Notes under the pieces: generated by a model | What the model was told of the DNA's origin: nothing | Database searches by the model: none | What the model saw: the letters and a program-made list of their open reading frames with translations, nothing else | DNA from: Amborella trichopoda | Lineage: Eukaryota > Streptophyta > Magnoliopsida > Amborellales > Amborellaceae | Assembly (NCBI RefSeq): GCF_000471905.2 | Contig: NW_006494931.1 | Span: 8,139,302 to 8,203,301, forward strand | DNA length: 64,000 nt | Reading direction: 5' to 3' | Made by a program: the position numbers and the translations under genes | Part shown: positions 9,656-21,750 of the stretch, piece by piece | Layout: each line of letters begins with the position of its first letter | How positions within the stretch are numbered: position 1 is the first letter of the stretch

Positions 9656-11100
9656 GCAATCCTCCTACACATTATTGGGCTCGCTTACGACCATTATGTT
9701 GACTGTTTCTCTAGGGAGGTCAACGTGAGTGGCGATAGAAGGTTTGCGAGCTTGATAGGTTTGACATGGTAGGTCAGTCAGTAAGGTCAGAACTCAGCTT
9801 TTGTACGTAGATTGCCTTTGGACCGCTTCTGGACAGTCTTGGGACCGTGGTTGCAGGGCCGGTTCACGACGGTCTTGGGACCATGATTGTTGAGTGGCTA
9901 GGTCTTCTTCTATGACAATCACCATAGCACAGGGCTCAAAGAGCTCTTCTTCAGGGTTCATCGTCTGAAGGGGGTAGAAGGGATTCAGGTGAAGAGGGTC
10001 ATCAAAATTGGTCGTTTTAACTGCCTTGGTCACCTCCCTAATCAAAATTTGCAGACCTCTATCGCGTTTAGCCTTGATGTTTTGATGGACCTCTAGGCAA
10101 AACTACGATCTAGGTCGATGTTGGTCAACTCTTCTTACACAGGAGAGAGTTGTCTCCCTCACATGTGACAAAGGATGAGAGTCAGGAACTGGAGTCATCT
10201 TGGGCCGGGGAGGATGAAGGACTCGATCTTCTGTGAGGTCCATGCCCTGAGCTCTCTTATGAGATCCAGAGACATGACCAAAGTGTTGGGGCTGGTTCAA
10301 TACAGTACTCTTGGGAAAAACCTTCGAGTATCAAGGCTGAAGGTGCTTGATTTATTAAGAAGGACCGAGCTGGAGTAGGGTTGACTCATGAGAAGGACTG
10401 AGTTGAGGATGAGGGAAGGCCTGAGATGGCAACGCGTGTGCGTCCCTTGAAGAAGGATCTTGGGGGGACCTGGGGGTCCACCTGGGCTCGTGTAGGTGAG
10501 CCGGCCTTAAGAGGTCGAGAACTATGCGCAGGTGTCTGTAAGAGAATAGGTGCAGGCCTGCCCCTTACAGTGCTCTTGTGTGTGCATAAGAGAAGAACAA
10601 GGAGGTCGTTTCCTGTGTACTCGGGTTTGTGTAATAATTTCATTGCCTCGAGTAGTGAGATACACATAAGTGGCGTGTGGAGGATCTAGCCTCGGAAGGT
10701 TCGATCCTGGACACAGACTCGAGGTAACAGAAAGGTTGCCCTAAAGTGTGACTGAAGTGGGTGACCCACGAGGCTTGTGGTGTGTGTAAGGGTTAGTGAC
10801 CGTGGGGTTTCCGCTTCTGTGTTGAGCCTCTTGGGATAGAGACCCCTAGTGTAGGAATGTGGGGGGTAGCCTTATGGCGACCCATAGAAACAATAGCAAC
10901 TCACTTGCATTTTGTTGAAAGGGGTTGGGCAGCCTTCCGGCATACCACATAAACATGACCGGTAAGTGACTTGTTGGTGGCTGGGTGCATGCTGTGTGGG
11001 GCAACTTAAGTGCCTCCCATGCAAGGCGCCTAGGTGGAATGTCCATCAGAGCGAAGAGATGGGGAGTGAGGGACCTTCAAGTCCCTCCTCACACCAGTCT
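9656..11100 (-). pseudogene. Upstream ORF between LTR and gag (copy B), unknown function
   Basis: Collinear with the upstream ORF of copies A and C but heavily broken (ORFs 9794-10045, 10103-10300, 10386-10667, 10846-11046). The segment 9794-10045, with N-P-F-Y-P-L and P-R-S-Q-D-C, matches C at about 42000-42115. Near 11090 the position of C's ATG reads CTG. No domain is recognised. Confidence 0.45.
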
Positions 11101-11315
11101 AGGTTAAGACCTGAAAACTAGACAAGGGGTCTTTACTTAAGAGGATGGTCGAGAACGATTCCCTAGGGACACTCTCGAATAAGGGGATAAGAAAATACCC
11201 GATCCGAATGAATAGGTTATAGAACCCAGCAACCATAAGTGAATGTGAAAAGATAATGAAAGCAAATAAAAAAGAAAATAGCTAAACAAGAACGATCCAA
11301 CTAAGGGGTAGTACG

Positions 11316-11333
11316 TCCCCAATAGAGTCGCCA
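11316..11333 (-). other. Primer-binding site, element B
   Basis: The minus strand reads TGGCGACTCTATTGGGGA, three bases inside the LTR end. It is a diverged version of the A and C sites. It marks the left LTR edge at 11337 and shows this is a 5' LTR. Confidence 0.7.
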
Positions 11334-12069
11334 AGCTAGTTTGGTGCCTTGATCTCGCCCTTCGGATCCCTGGGGGATCGGGCGGTACGCGTCTCGGGTT
11401 TCAGGGACGACCCGGGACATTTATGAGATCGCTCTCTCGGGAACCTCATTCGAAAACGGGGGCAGATATTACCAACCTGTGAGTGATGAATTTAAAAGGT
11501 GGGCTCGAGACTTACTCGGGCTGACTCTCGTGAGCGCCCTCTTAGATCACGAAGAAATCCCCCCAGTAATAAAAATGGTTCGAAATCTCCTCCCTTGGCT
11601 TGTATTCTTCTTCTTTTCTACTTTTCTGCAACCACAAACAATATGGCGAAAGGTTACAGGACTGGTGGGTCAGACGTCACCCTTTTCCTCTCTGATGAGC
11701 GTACACAAGCATGCGCATTTAAGAAGAAGAAAGAAAGATGTGGGTAAAGAAGATCGACCAAGCAAGATGATCAGAGCAATGACTAAGCTAATGGATATTT
11801 GGCCTAACGTGGTAGTGAAACGGGCTCGGTAACTAAGACCGGCTTACGAGATTACTACTAGACATTATTACCGATATTGACTAACTAGGAATGATGGTCG
11901 GTCTGTCGTGGCAGTAAAGCGGGCCAAGCGAACCTGGTGCAACGATATTACAGCTAGACGACAAGACTACCATGAGATGCTAATCTCAATCCCTCTTGGT
12001 CGAACGAGAGAGCAGCAAAGGAATAGTTAAAGAGAAGAAGGGGATAGACTAAAGGAGAGAGTAGAAGGA

Positions 12070-12540
12070 AGAGGAGATGCTGTCGGCGTTAGACATCGCC
12101 GACTATTTCAGGAGATGGGAGAGAGAGGAAGTAGTTGGCGCTAGGTCTCGTCGATTGATAGAAGAGGGAGAAAACCAACTGACGCTAGGCCTCGCCGACT
12201 GGTAGAGAGAGAAAAGACAACTGGTGCTAGGCCTCACTGACTAGTAGAAGAAGAGAGAGAAGACCAACTAGCACTAGGCCTCACCGACTGGTAGAGAGAG
12301 AAAAGACAACAGATATTAGGTCTTGTCGATTGGTAGAAGAAGAGAGAGAAAATCTACTAGCACTAGGTTTAGCCGACTGATAGTCAAAGAGAGAGAAAGC
12401 TAACTGGCTCTAGGTCTCGCCAATTAATAGAAGAAGATAGAGAAGGCCAACCGGCGTTAGGTCTCGTTAGTTGTCAAAAGAAGAGAGAGAAGGCCAACCA
12501 GCGCTAGGTCTCGCCAGTTGACAGAAGAAGAGAAGGGAGA
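12070..12540 (-). repeat. Array of ~46-bp hairpin units in LTR B
   Basis: About ten units. Each is a G/C-rich core such as CAACTGGCGCTAGGCCTCG followed by CCGACTGG and a purine-rich spacer (tagaagaagagagagaa). In most units the left arm can pair with the right arm around a loop TAGGYCT. The same design with different arms is found in the C LTRs. The array lies downstream of the LTR TATA box and so would be in the 5' leader RNA. Confidence 0.75.
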
Positions 12541-12543
12541 AAA

Positions 12544-12583
<40 letters not shown>

Positions 12584-12690
12584 TAAGAGAGAAGACAGAG
12601 AGGAGAGAGAGAGAGAGAAGAGAGAGAGAGAAGTAGTGCTGCCGACGGGTACCGCTACTTTCTTCTCTCTTCTCTCTCTCTCTCTCTAAT
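12541..12690. repeat. Purine tract and pyrimidine tract around GGTACC in LTR B
   Basis: A (GA)-rich run (12541-12632) is followed by a short core centred on GGTACC at 12648-12653 and then a (TC)-rich run (12661-12688). The two runs are complementary and could form a long stem. The same arrangement with GGTACC in the middle is present in both C LTRs and in LTR D. Confidence 0.7.
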
Positions 12691-12807
12691 ACGTACTCAC
12701 AGGCTCAAGCATGGGATCAAAATTTCTATTCAATCTTCTCAAAAATCAACTGAAGGCCGAGGGTTTGCGTCCCATTTCTCTTTTTTTTTACAATGAGGAA
12801 GTGCTTA

Positions 12808-12816
12808 TTTATATAG
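12808..12816 (-). promoter_or_regulatory. TATA box of LTR B
   Basis: The minus strand reads CTATATAAA. The motif is at the equivalent position in the C LTRs (28356, 45251) and, as a variant, in D (63027). Confidence 0.6.
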
Positions 12817-14074
12817 AGTTGTGCCCAAACATGGGTGGATTGATCAAAATTATACCTAATTACTGAAAATTAAGATTTAATTGAATTAAAAGAATTTTTA
12901 AAAATGGGTTCAAAATATTTCTTTTGCCCCTGCCTAACAATATGTGGAATTTCAGAAGAGTCTCTGTGCCTGCCCGAGAACTTGCGTGATCTTCTGTGGC
13001 TGACCTGAGGTTGCTCTGATGCCCGTTTGATCGAAAGATTATTGTTTTCTTGTAGGGCTCGTCATGACGATTATTTTGATACCAACTTCAAGCCATGAAT
13101 CATGTTTTTGAGTAATGATCACGAGACTTGAAATTTATTTGAATCTTGAAAACTTCGAATCGGTAGTGCGATCTTTCCTTAATGTTTTTATGTGATTTCT
13201 TCGTCGTAGCGTACTAAGCATGTCATCACGATAGCGTGGCAACAATCAGAACGTGATTTGAAGCCCGAACGAAGATTTCGCAACTTTTGAGTTTTGGCTG
13301 GAATCTAGAAACCGGTGGCGTGAAATCTGACCGTCCATCATGTACATGGTTCTGTCCAATGATAGCCCAGATCCTTACGCACACAATGGAATTGGTTTTA
13401 CATTAATCTGTTGTGTGAGCATCGTGATTTGGTTCATCGAGCAAGGCATGTCGCTGTTGAATTTTTTGCACCTTCTTCACTGATTGACAACTTCTCTCTA
13501 GCTTTTCTCCCTACTCGGATATCGTCTCGGGGTGTGCCACATATCGAATTGTTCGTCTTGATGAGATGAAAAATTTGGGAGCAATCTAATTTGGAACGAG
13601 TGAGTTACGGGCCCCAAAAGTGACTGCCTGTGACTGTAAAACATCCACCTTTAATGGTGTTTTGGTGCAGTGAGGCCATACAGGAATAGCGTGTGACGTC
13701 TCTTGTTTCAATGTTTTGCTCATATCTTTGTTCTGGAGTGTCTGATCAAGCCGAAACTTGGCCCATAGGGGTTTTTGACCATTTCAGATCCTATGGCAGT
13801 GGTTCCACAACGATTTGAGACACTGAAAAATGTAGCTCCAGTTGTAGGGTCCGTTTCAGGGTGCTAAAGGCTAATATTCCAAAAGCTGTTTCTTTGTGTT
13901 CACTGCCTTAGACATTTATGATCCTGATGAACTTGGTAGGTGGTCTTTTGAAGTACTGATGACGATCTTGAGCAATTTTAGGGCCATTCTGAGACTGTCG
14001 AGAATTTTCCACTATTTCGTAGGCTTTATTGACTTGCTTCCTACCAGGGAGCAAGGTGATGAAAAATACATTCA

Positions 14075-14949
14075 AACACCAGCCACTATGTCAGATTAGT
14101 CGTCGCGTCCGTCTGGTCATCGAGTAGTTTCGCCATTGTGCCGGTCCAGTCACCTTGCCCATCTAGCTGTTGTGCCAGACCAGTCATCACGCTAGTCTTG
14201 TCACTGCGCCCGCCTAGTCCTTTAGTCAAATAGCTCCATTCTCTGAAGGTTCAACGAGAGCCAAGATGACCTTCATCATTTCTCTCATTTATTTTCTTCT
14301 TCTTCTCTCCACAAAAATCTTTGCTCTTTACCGCTGAGGAGTTGGGTGAAATCCAAACCAACCTCCATCTCACTTTTCTCTGAATGACTAGTTGAAAGAT
14401 ATACTAGCCTTCTAACCCTTCTCCCTTTTCTCTGTCATTTCCTCTATCTCACCCCTTTTTTTCTTTCCTTACTATAGGATCTTACTAAAAGTCCCTCGTC
14501 AAGGAGACGCCGTAAGGCTGTCAAACTGACATGGACCCTCTTATGTTATTTCTTTCAATTCTCCTCGAGTACAAATACACGTGTGTGTTTACCCAATGAC
14601 AAGGTGGCGTCCTTAGACCCACTTATCTGTACTTTAATGTGTGTGTTTGTTTTGCAGGTAAGAAGAAAGCAAGTCAAGAGAGGAGATCCCAAACCGGCCA
14701 TAGGCCATAGGGGCAATTCTTCGTGATCTAAGAGGGTGCTCACGAGAGTTAGCCCGAGCACATCACGGACCCACGCAAGGTGAGTCCTACCTTGCGACCC
14801 TAATTACTCTCTCATCGATTGGTAGTCCTGCATGTGCCTTCTTTGCACGGTTCTCGAGAGAGTGATCTCAGGTCCCGAGTCAATCTCGAACCCGGAACCA
14901 TGCCCTCAGGTCAACCTGAGCCGGAGGGCAAGATCAAGGCACCTAACCA
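14075..14949 (+). mobile_element. Remnant of a related LTR in plus orientation
   Basis: The right end reads GGCACCTAACCA, the reverse complement of the left end of the A/B/C LTRs. From 14949 back to about 14520 the sequence matches the reverse complement of those LTR ends, including the CGAGAGAGTGATCTC and CTAAGAGGGTGCTCACG blocks. Matches continue weakly to about 14090. No PBS follows 14949, so this is a 3' or solo LTR, not a 5' one. It abuts LTR B at 14074 head to head. Confidence 0.65.
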
Positions 14950-15738
14950 TATATATTTAAGGGAAGTAAAAAATGTGCTCTTTCAAATTTGTTGCACTAT
15001 AAACTAATGTCCTTGCTCTCCATGCATATAGGAAAAATCGCCCAGGATATAATCAAAGAAGTATATAATTGTACATTATGGAATCCTTTTCCCTATATGG
15101 TCTAACCATGTATGTGGGATAGATAATATACCTTTTAGCCATTCAAGCCATATAGTGTAGTACTGAGCTTTCCATGATCCTTGCTTTTTCTTGCTGACAT
15201 TTATGGTCCTAGAAGAGCATAAAACTAATGGAGATTTACGTGGTCATCACTTGTACATGTCAGAGAAACTTCCAAATCTCCGGCCTTTTGATTCTTCGTT
15301 ACTCCTATGACTAGGAAATGCTCTTCTTCTTGCCATCACTCTAAATGTAACACCTTTGTTAGTTTTTTCTTCCCATTGATATTGGAATTTTAGGCTACTT
15401 CAAACTCACTCTATTAATCCCTTCATTGCCCAAAATGAAGAAAAACGAATATTCTTTTACATGTAATGCATTATTTTTACTTTCTATAGTTTTCTCACTT
15501 GAGCACCCTTCACTTGTGGTATCACATCTCACCAATATTGCATGACCTCTCTCTGATACTTTAATCTCACAGATTACATTCATAGAACATTATAAAAACT
15601 TAGCATGACCTTAAGAATATTTCCACCCTATGGATTACAAGCAACGGTGACTTAACATGTCATACCTTTTGATTTAATGTAGAATAGAAGATGAGCATGT
15701 TTGATGAGTATAATTCTTTCTCTCAATCTACAAAGCGT
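14950..15738. other. AT-rich DNA without recognised features
   Basis: No ORF above background, no LTR ends and no pol motifs on either strand. A 62-codon minus ORF at 15395-15583 has no recognisable motif and is probably chance. Confidence 0.5.
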
Positions 15739-16370
15739 TTATCCATAAAGTATTTTTTGTTTTGAAACCTAGACTCAAAACCATATAAAACATAATGGTG
15801 TGAATCAAAAATAGTATCTATCAACGTAGAAATAAATACGTGACATTCACATATAAAAATAGATAATCTGCAGAAACTCAAGATCGACACCCTCCATTAA
15901 AATTACCTTTTCTCTTTACTCATATAGAGTTTTCCATTCAAAAAATTTTGGTTTAAAATACGACTCAAAATATAATGAATCTCTTTGGCTCGGTCTCAAT
16001 ATCACTCAGTTAGATAGGCATGCTAAATAGAGATATTTACATCACAAAAAAAATATATCAGACTGTAGAAATTTGAGGTGACCCTTCTCCAATAAAACAA
16101 TTGTCTCTCTTAATGCTGATAGAGTTATTATCTCACAATTTATTTTTAGAAAATAGAATCAAAATGGAAATATAAAAACTTTGTGCGGGTATCAAAACAT
16201 TTTTTAAAGTAGGGATATAAAATTGTGACATTCATGTCATAGAAGCAGTCTTTATTGTAGAAACTCAAGCTTGAGCGTTCTTCAATAAAATACTCATATC
16301 TCTCAAATCACAAGGGGTTTCCTTATAAAAATTTTTTTGTTTGAAATCAGACTCAGAATGGGTGCATAAA
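15739..16370. repeat. Degenerate ~190-bp tandem repeat, about 3.4 units
   Basis: Units start near 15739, 15926, 16121 and 16311. Each opens with a TTTTTTGTTTGAAA-like block and GACTCAAAA. It continues through CATTCA...ATA, then GTAGAAACTCAAG and C(A/T)CCAATAAAA, and ends in CTCATATAG. Units are strongly diverged, so this is an old tandem array or a decayed element. Confidence 0.5.
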
Positions 16371-19300
16371 AGTCAAATGTCCTACAAAATTAAAGTATTT
16401 AGTTACTAAAAATATTCATGAAACATAGTACTCAGTTCCTGGATTCTATGGGATCAAAATTGGCACCTTTCAATTATGAGTCTATAACTTTCAATCCCCA
16501 TATGATCTCCCATTAAACGTTTGCTAGGAAATACTTCTCTCAACAATAAAAAATATAAATAACGTTCCCAAGAAGACTTCATTATCCTCTAGTCCATATA
16601 TGTGCGCCAAAACAATATAAAAGCCCTAAACTGCATAATGTTTTTTTGTTGATCAAATCATGTTAATAATTCTTCTGGAGGTGCATCACTTGACCAATAA
16701 GCCATTGGCTCTTAAGTTTCTGATACAAAACACACCAAAAATAGTAAAAACAAAAAAGAAATATGCTCGTCAAAGATCTAGCTCTGATCCCAATGAAAGA
16801 GTATGTGATCTAGCACAATACATGCAGTTTAAAATTTTGGATTTTTTCTCTTACTATACAAGCTAGATCACTCATAGATATCTAGAATTATAATCTTTAT
16901 TCCAGAAAACAATGAAGCAAATAATAATAGGACCCTCATTTTCTGCCACCTTTCGAATCTTCTTTCATTATATAAGCAAAATTACATCAATAAATTTGAG
17001 AACAAGAAAACAAAAGATAACAAAGTATCAAAGTAGATGTCAAGGGGTTACCTCCAATAGACTTGGTACATTACACACCGAGTCTCCTCCAACAATGACG
17101 CCCAGGATCTTGGCCTATCATAGATCTTAACAATGGGAAGCTTGGCTAAAACCCTTTATACAAAATATGAGAGCATATGGGATAGGGCATTTTTTCTTGT
17201 CTTGCATGCCTGGGGCGTGCCCCCTTCTTTGGTTTAGTCGGGGTATGCCCTTCCTTTCTTACTCTAGACAGGATGAAAGAGTGAGATAAGAGTAGAGAAA
17301 GAGTAGTGTGCCACCCTAGGCGGAAGAGAGAGAGATAGATGGTCAATTAGGGTGGGTATAGAATGACACCCATATAGAATATTTACAACTCACAATCTAA
17401 GATTTTGGGATTTAGGGTCAGTCATCCTTATGGATATTCAATATTGACTGTAGATCATAAGCGACCTGTGGGATAAGAGATCTTATCTATACATTTCTTA
17501 GATCAGTCATCATAATCAAAAGAAAAGTGCTAAAACTTTATCCCTCAGTTTCCTTAACCTAATCCAATCTCTTTTATGGAGTGCCAATCAATTTCAATTA
17601 GTGTCATCTAATTTTCAATCAAATCTCAATCTTCTCTTTTTTAAAAAAAATTGGCTATATCTCTCTTAAACCTTCTAGATGACTTCCTTTACAACCCACA
17701 ATATGATAGAGAGAGAAAATAGAAAGAAGTGGGTGTGCCACTCAAGTGGGCCCCATACCACATTCAAATAGGTTCAATGTGGTGGGCCTTAATCAATTTT
17801 GGATCCCCACAACCTTAAATAAAATTTAAAATGAATAAAATGATTTTTAGCGATTCATCGGTATTTTAATTTTCACTCTAAATCTATAAATACTTGAAAA
17901 ATCATATTTAGCATATTGAAAAATCCTTTTCAATAAAATAAAATATCAAGGATTCTCTAAAAATGCATATTAATATTCAAAAAATTATTTAACGTAAAAT
18001 TAGTCATTTTAAAATTATTTTGATGGGATTGGAACCAACTATATTAAGAAAAATACAAATATATTGAAGCATTCCATCTCTACTAATAACTACGTCTCAC
18101 ACTTACTTTCTTAAATAGGCCCAACAGTTCCCATGACCTACAGCCCATCGCAAGGGTTCACGATTGGACAATCAAAGGCAGACAATAGGTAATGAGAATA
18201 GAGTCCTAATCTATAGACTACAGGTTTCCCATAAGGAAAAGCTTAGGTCATACAGACTATGCACACTTATCGTAATTGGTGCATGGGGTTATCTCTCACA
18301 TATGTACATGTCGCACCTCCAATGGTCTCTGTTTCCCAATATGGCTATCATATGTATATATTGTTTGATGTTTATGATGAGGATTTAGTTCTTATCCTTT
18401 CAGAGCCTCCAATCGCACATAATGGTCCCGTGGCCAATCGTTCTGGGTATCTCTCCGACCACATCCAGGGCTAAATTTAAACCCTCCATGGTTAAGCCTC
18501 ATGCCCAATGATAAAAGGTTTTAAACTCAGCCAAGTCTAGCTTTTTAAACCTAGATTGAGTTTCGACATCAATATTGTCATCTTTGATCTCTTTGTATCA
18601 TAATCCTATGGTTTCTCTAAACCACATTCCCACTGGAGTTATCATATCACCATAATTATAGTTTTACATACTCTCATAAAGCTTTTAAGTAGCCACATAA
18701 CCCCAACACACTCTTCTCTTGTAGAACGACACGTGTGAAATACTTGATTCTTGTTGAAAGGAGATATTTTCTGTGATTTTGAGATATTAAGCTAATGAAA
18801 TACCTACATCTAAAGTTATTTATTTGTTGTCTCTCTCATCGGTGCTTCTCTCTCCAATATGTGAGCTTATGACATGAAGGATGTCCTATGACACCTCTTG
18901 TATCTTATGACAATCCGCATATATATGTTGGTATATTCTAAATTTAAATTTGATTTTAGAGAAAGACGAAATTATTGTAGAAATCGAGGGGTATGTCCCC
19001 GTATGGTTTTCTCTTCACTCTTTGTTCAAAAAGCTAGTGAAATAATAATTAATTATTATTTTTTTGAATTATAGAATTAATTTGTTTTAGAAATTAGATT
19101 GTTTTTTCATACGTGGGGAGAATGGTGGAGAAATCCCAATCACACATCGTTGATAGCTAGATGCAAAGATGGATGGCTAGGATATTGCCTCTTTCCAAAT
19201 ACTTGATACTCAAATTTTGTGTTCTAGATTCAACCCATCTTATGGGTAACTCAAAACCCTAGCTCATGCATTATAAATACCCTCCATCACCAAACCCTAG

Positions 19301-21204
19301 TAAACTTAAAAAAGAGAAAATAGACCCTGACCTATGGTTTTTCAGTCACTAGTAGAGAGAGCTAGGCAATGAGAGTGATAAAGAGAAAGTGAGGAACGCT
19401 GCCCTCCTCATTCACCTTCTCTCATACTCCCATATGGTGCATGCTTGGAGCCCTTCTCCCGGAGTTTAAGGAGGCTTTCATGCTGTTCTATGTCCCTTTT
19501 CTTGCCTTTTCTAAGATTTGATGGCAAGATAATCTCGTCTTTGAAGCCTAAATTATTGAAGCTCCATTCCTTTTTCATGCCCCATTAGGTACTTGACATT
19601 GTGGCCTATTCATAGTTTCCTTTATGTTCCTTTCCTATAGTTTTCCTGTGTTGTGTCTGGAATTTCCTGTAATCTTTACCCACATATCAGCAAGATACTT
19701 AGCCTCTTCCTCGTACAAAAAGCATGAATTTTCAAGGGGATACTGTGCCAAATTTTCTTCTTCCATCCTATTGAAAAATTATTTGCTCCATATCACTTTA
19801 TTTGGGCTCCATATCTTAACCTTGTGTGGTATATCTTTGATGCTATAGGATGACTTTTGTGATATTTTGAGCTTAGCCTCCATGTTTTATGTTTTCTTTT
19901 AAATTGGATTGAAATTAGACCACTTATATCTTGCTATCATGTTGAGCAATCGAAGGGGTTTTGACTAAGACCTTGATCGTAAAAATTGGTTTATGAAATT
20001 GGCTTCCCATGATCTAGAAGCTATGTGCAAAATTTGGTGGTGATTATATAATTGAGATTGGCCTAATTTAGTGTCTTTAATTGCTAGTCTAATTTATACA
20101 ATTGAAGTGTTTGAGTGGGGAGCTGTTCCGATGTAATTATTTTATATAATGTTCAAGTGTGGCTAATTTTTAAGTTGGATTTTAAGCGGAACTAGTAAGG
20201 GACCACTCTTGAGACTTTCAAAACGAAAATTTGGGAGTTTTTAATTGAGTATTTGTAAGTCGAAAGTTGCTTGTTTCCTGCTGCAATTTTAGTCTCAAAG
20301 TTGTAATTTAAGTATTTCGTTGAAAATTTTTAATTTGCAGCACTTTGAGCAAAGACTCTTGACATCTAATATCTCCTGTATTGGGAAAGATCAACCATAG
20401 ATTGAGAGGATGTTACCCTGCCTACAACACGAAGTGTCACAAACCCCTTAACTCCTCTCTAAAATGTATCCATGATTCAAGGTAGCAACCCAAAGATATA
20501 TGTATACGAATGAAAAGCTCTGTTAGCAAGAAGTAACATACCCAAAAATCAGCATATTTCAACATGGGATTCAGGAAAAATGACCAAAACAAAATGGAGA
20601 CTTTGTGTGCTGTTTTTGCTGAATTTTAGGGCATGGTTAACAGTACTCGACTTAGCAACTTAGCATATGAAAAACAAGATGCAATGAAGTTCTTTTAGTA
20701 AATGGTACCGGATTTGGCCACAAATTTTGAAGTTAAGACTTTTTAGGACTTTATTGTCATCTGTCAAGGTTGGAGCTCCTACCGGTGCCGATTTCTAGGG
20801 TTTTCTTTGTAATTCCAGGCTACTTAGGCTTGTATTCATGATACTAAGATTGCCTCCAGTATTTCTTGGCCTCAAGGGGTCCCTAGCTTAGTTTTTCATT
20901 CAATTTTGGGCACATAGGCATCCATAGGGTTATTAGTCGACTGATCGTCCGTTTGGGGTCGCAACCCAATCCTAAAGTTCATAGCCCATGAGATCCTTTA
21001 TCATCCAAAGTAAGGATCATTTAAAATTGATTGGAATTGTAATCATTTGGGGGCTTTTTTGTGAATTTCTAACTTTCCTACAAGTCTTTTAGCATATAAA
21101 TTACTGAATTCCTTTCGAAGCGGACAACCTTGTACTGTTCTTGTTGGTGAGCCATCCTTTGCTCAAACCGCCCTCCACCCTATCTTTTAAGGATTATATA
21201 TTTA
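16371..21204. other. Long AT-rich stretch without a supported gene
   Basis: No protein motif was found on either strand. A TATA-like TATAAATACC at 19270-19280 precedes a CAAACCCTAGTAAAC leader and may be the promoter of a decayed LTR or gene, but no product follows. TGTCACAAACCCC at about 20443 resembles the end of a chromovirus-type LTR but has no partner. ORFs of 62-74 codons here look like chance. Confidence 0.4.
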
Positions 21205-21226
21205 TTTTTTTACCAAGGTTACTACT

Positions 21227-21232
21227 TTTATT
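21227..21232 (-). terminator. LINE polyadenylation signal
   Basis: AATAAA on the minus strand just after the stop of the RNase H frame, followed 16-26 bases later by an A-rich run (21201-21211), as expected for a LINE 3' end. Confidence 0.55.
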
Positions 21233-21237
21233 GATAA

Positions 21238-21750
21238 CTACAAAAAGGAAATTACATCATTAGAGATCAAAAGAGAGGGGATAGAGGAACCTCCTTTAGC
21301 TAAGAGGTCAGCAACACTATTGGCTTCCCTATAAATATGAGAAAGGAAATCAAAATCGAGGCACCAGCTACCAAGTCCATCACCTGCAACCAAAAAGACC
21401 GGAGCTCCCAAGGGATTTTTAGTTCTTTTTTTGCACAATTTAATAACATTCAAAGAATCACCTTCAATCGTGCAATTACACCCCAAATTCCTCCTTAAGA
21501 ATATCTTCAAACCACAAAGCAATGCACTTAGTTTTGGAAAATTTATTGTAGCAACACCTAGAGGACCAGCATAGGAGAAAAGGACATTACTAGAGCAATC
21601 TCCCATCACGCCTCCAATCCCTGCTAATCCTGGGTTTACAAAGGATCGACCATCAAAGTTAAGCTTTACGCTTCCTAAACACAATGCCACCCCTGTACAT
21701 CTCGGTCTAGAGCAATTAGAACCAAGATATAACAAATTTCGCAGAGACAT
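21238..21750 (-). CDS. LINE RNase H domain (RVT_3-like)
   Basis: A 170-codon open stretch. It has V-K-L-N-F-D-G-R-S with the first catalytic Asp near residue 33, G-L-A-G-I-G-G-V near 43-50, K-L-S-A-L-L-C-G-L where the second acidic residue is normally E (here S/A, so altered), E-G-D-S-L-N-V near 98-104 with the third Asp, and H-I-Y-R-E-A-N-S-V-A-D near the end. This is the RNase H found at the C-terminus of many plant L1 LINEs. It ends the LINE just before the polyadenylation signal. Confidence 0.8.
   Translation of the reverse strand: MSLRNLLYLGSNCSRPRCTGVALCLGSVKLNFDGRSFVNPGLAGIGGVMGDCSSNVLFSYAGPLGVATINFPKLSALLCGLKIFLRRNLGCNCTIEGDSLNVIKLCKKRTKNPLGAPVFLVAGDGLGSWCLDFDFLSHIYREANSVADLLAKGGSSIPSLLISNDVISFL

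Larger units (their letters stand above)
5031..14074 (-). mobile_element. Tat/Ogre-like Ty3 element B, 5' LTR to second RNase H (3' part deleted)
   Basis: Reading right to left on the minus strand: LTR (11337-14074), PBS, upstream ORF, gag, linker, RT, RNase H and the first residues of a second RNase H. The protease expected between gag and RT is missing by comparison with copy C, and integrase and the 3' LTR are gone at the 5030 junction. Pol is the best preserved part. A second RNase H after the first is diagnostic of the Tat clade of plant Ty3 elements. Confidence 0.8.
11337..14074 (-). mobile_element. 5' LTR of element B
   Basis: About 2.74 kb. The left end (TAGTTTGGTGCC) aligns with TGGTTAGGTGCC of the other copies. 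The right end is set at ACATTCA, matching GTGTTCA at 29663 in C. Reading on the minus strand it has a U3 of ~1.26 kb, a TATA box at 12808-12816 and then ~1.5 kb of leader with the hairpin array and GA-rich tracts. The U3 part aligns with C and D throughout (for example 13600-14070 with 29190-29660). Confidence 0.8.

Noticed and set aside
18121-18474. Overlapping plus-strand ORFs of 71-74 codons
   Set aside because: No recognisable motif, start context or promoter; the region reads like decayed non-coding repeat DNA.
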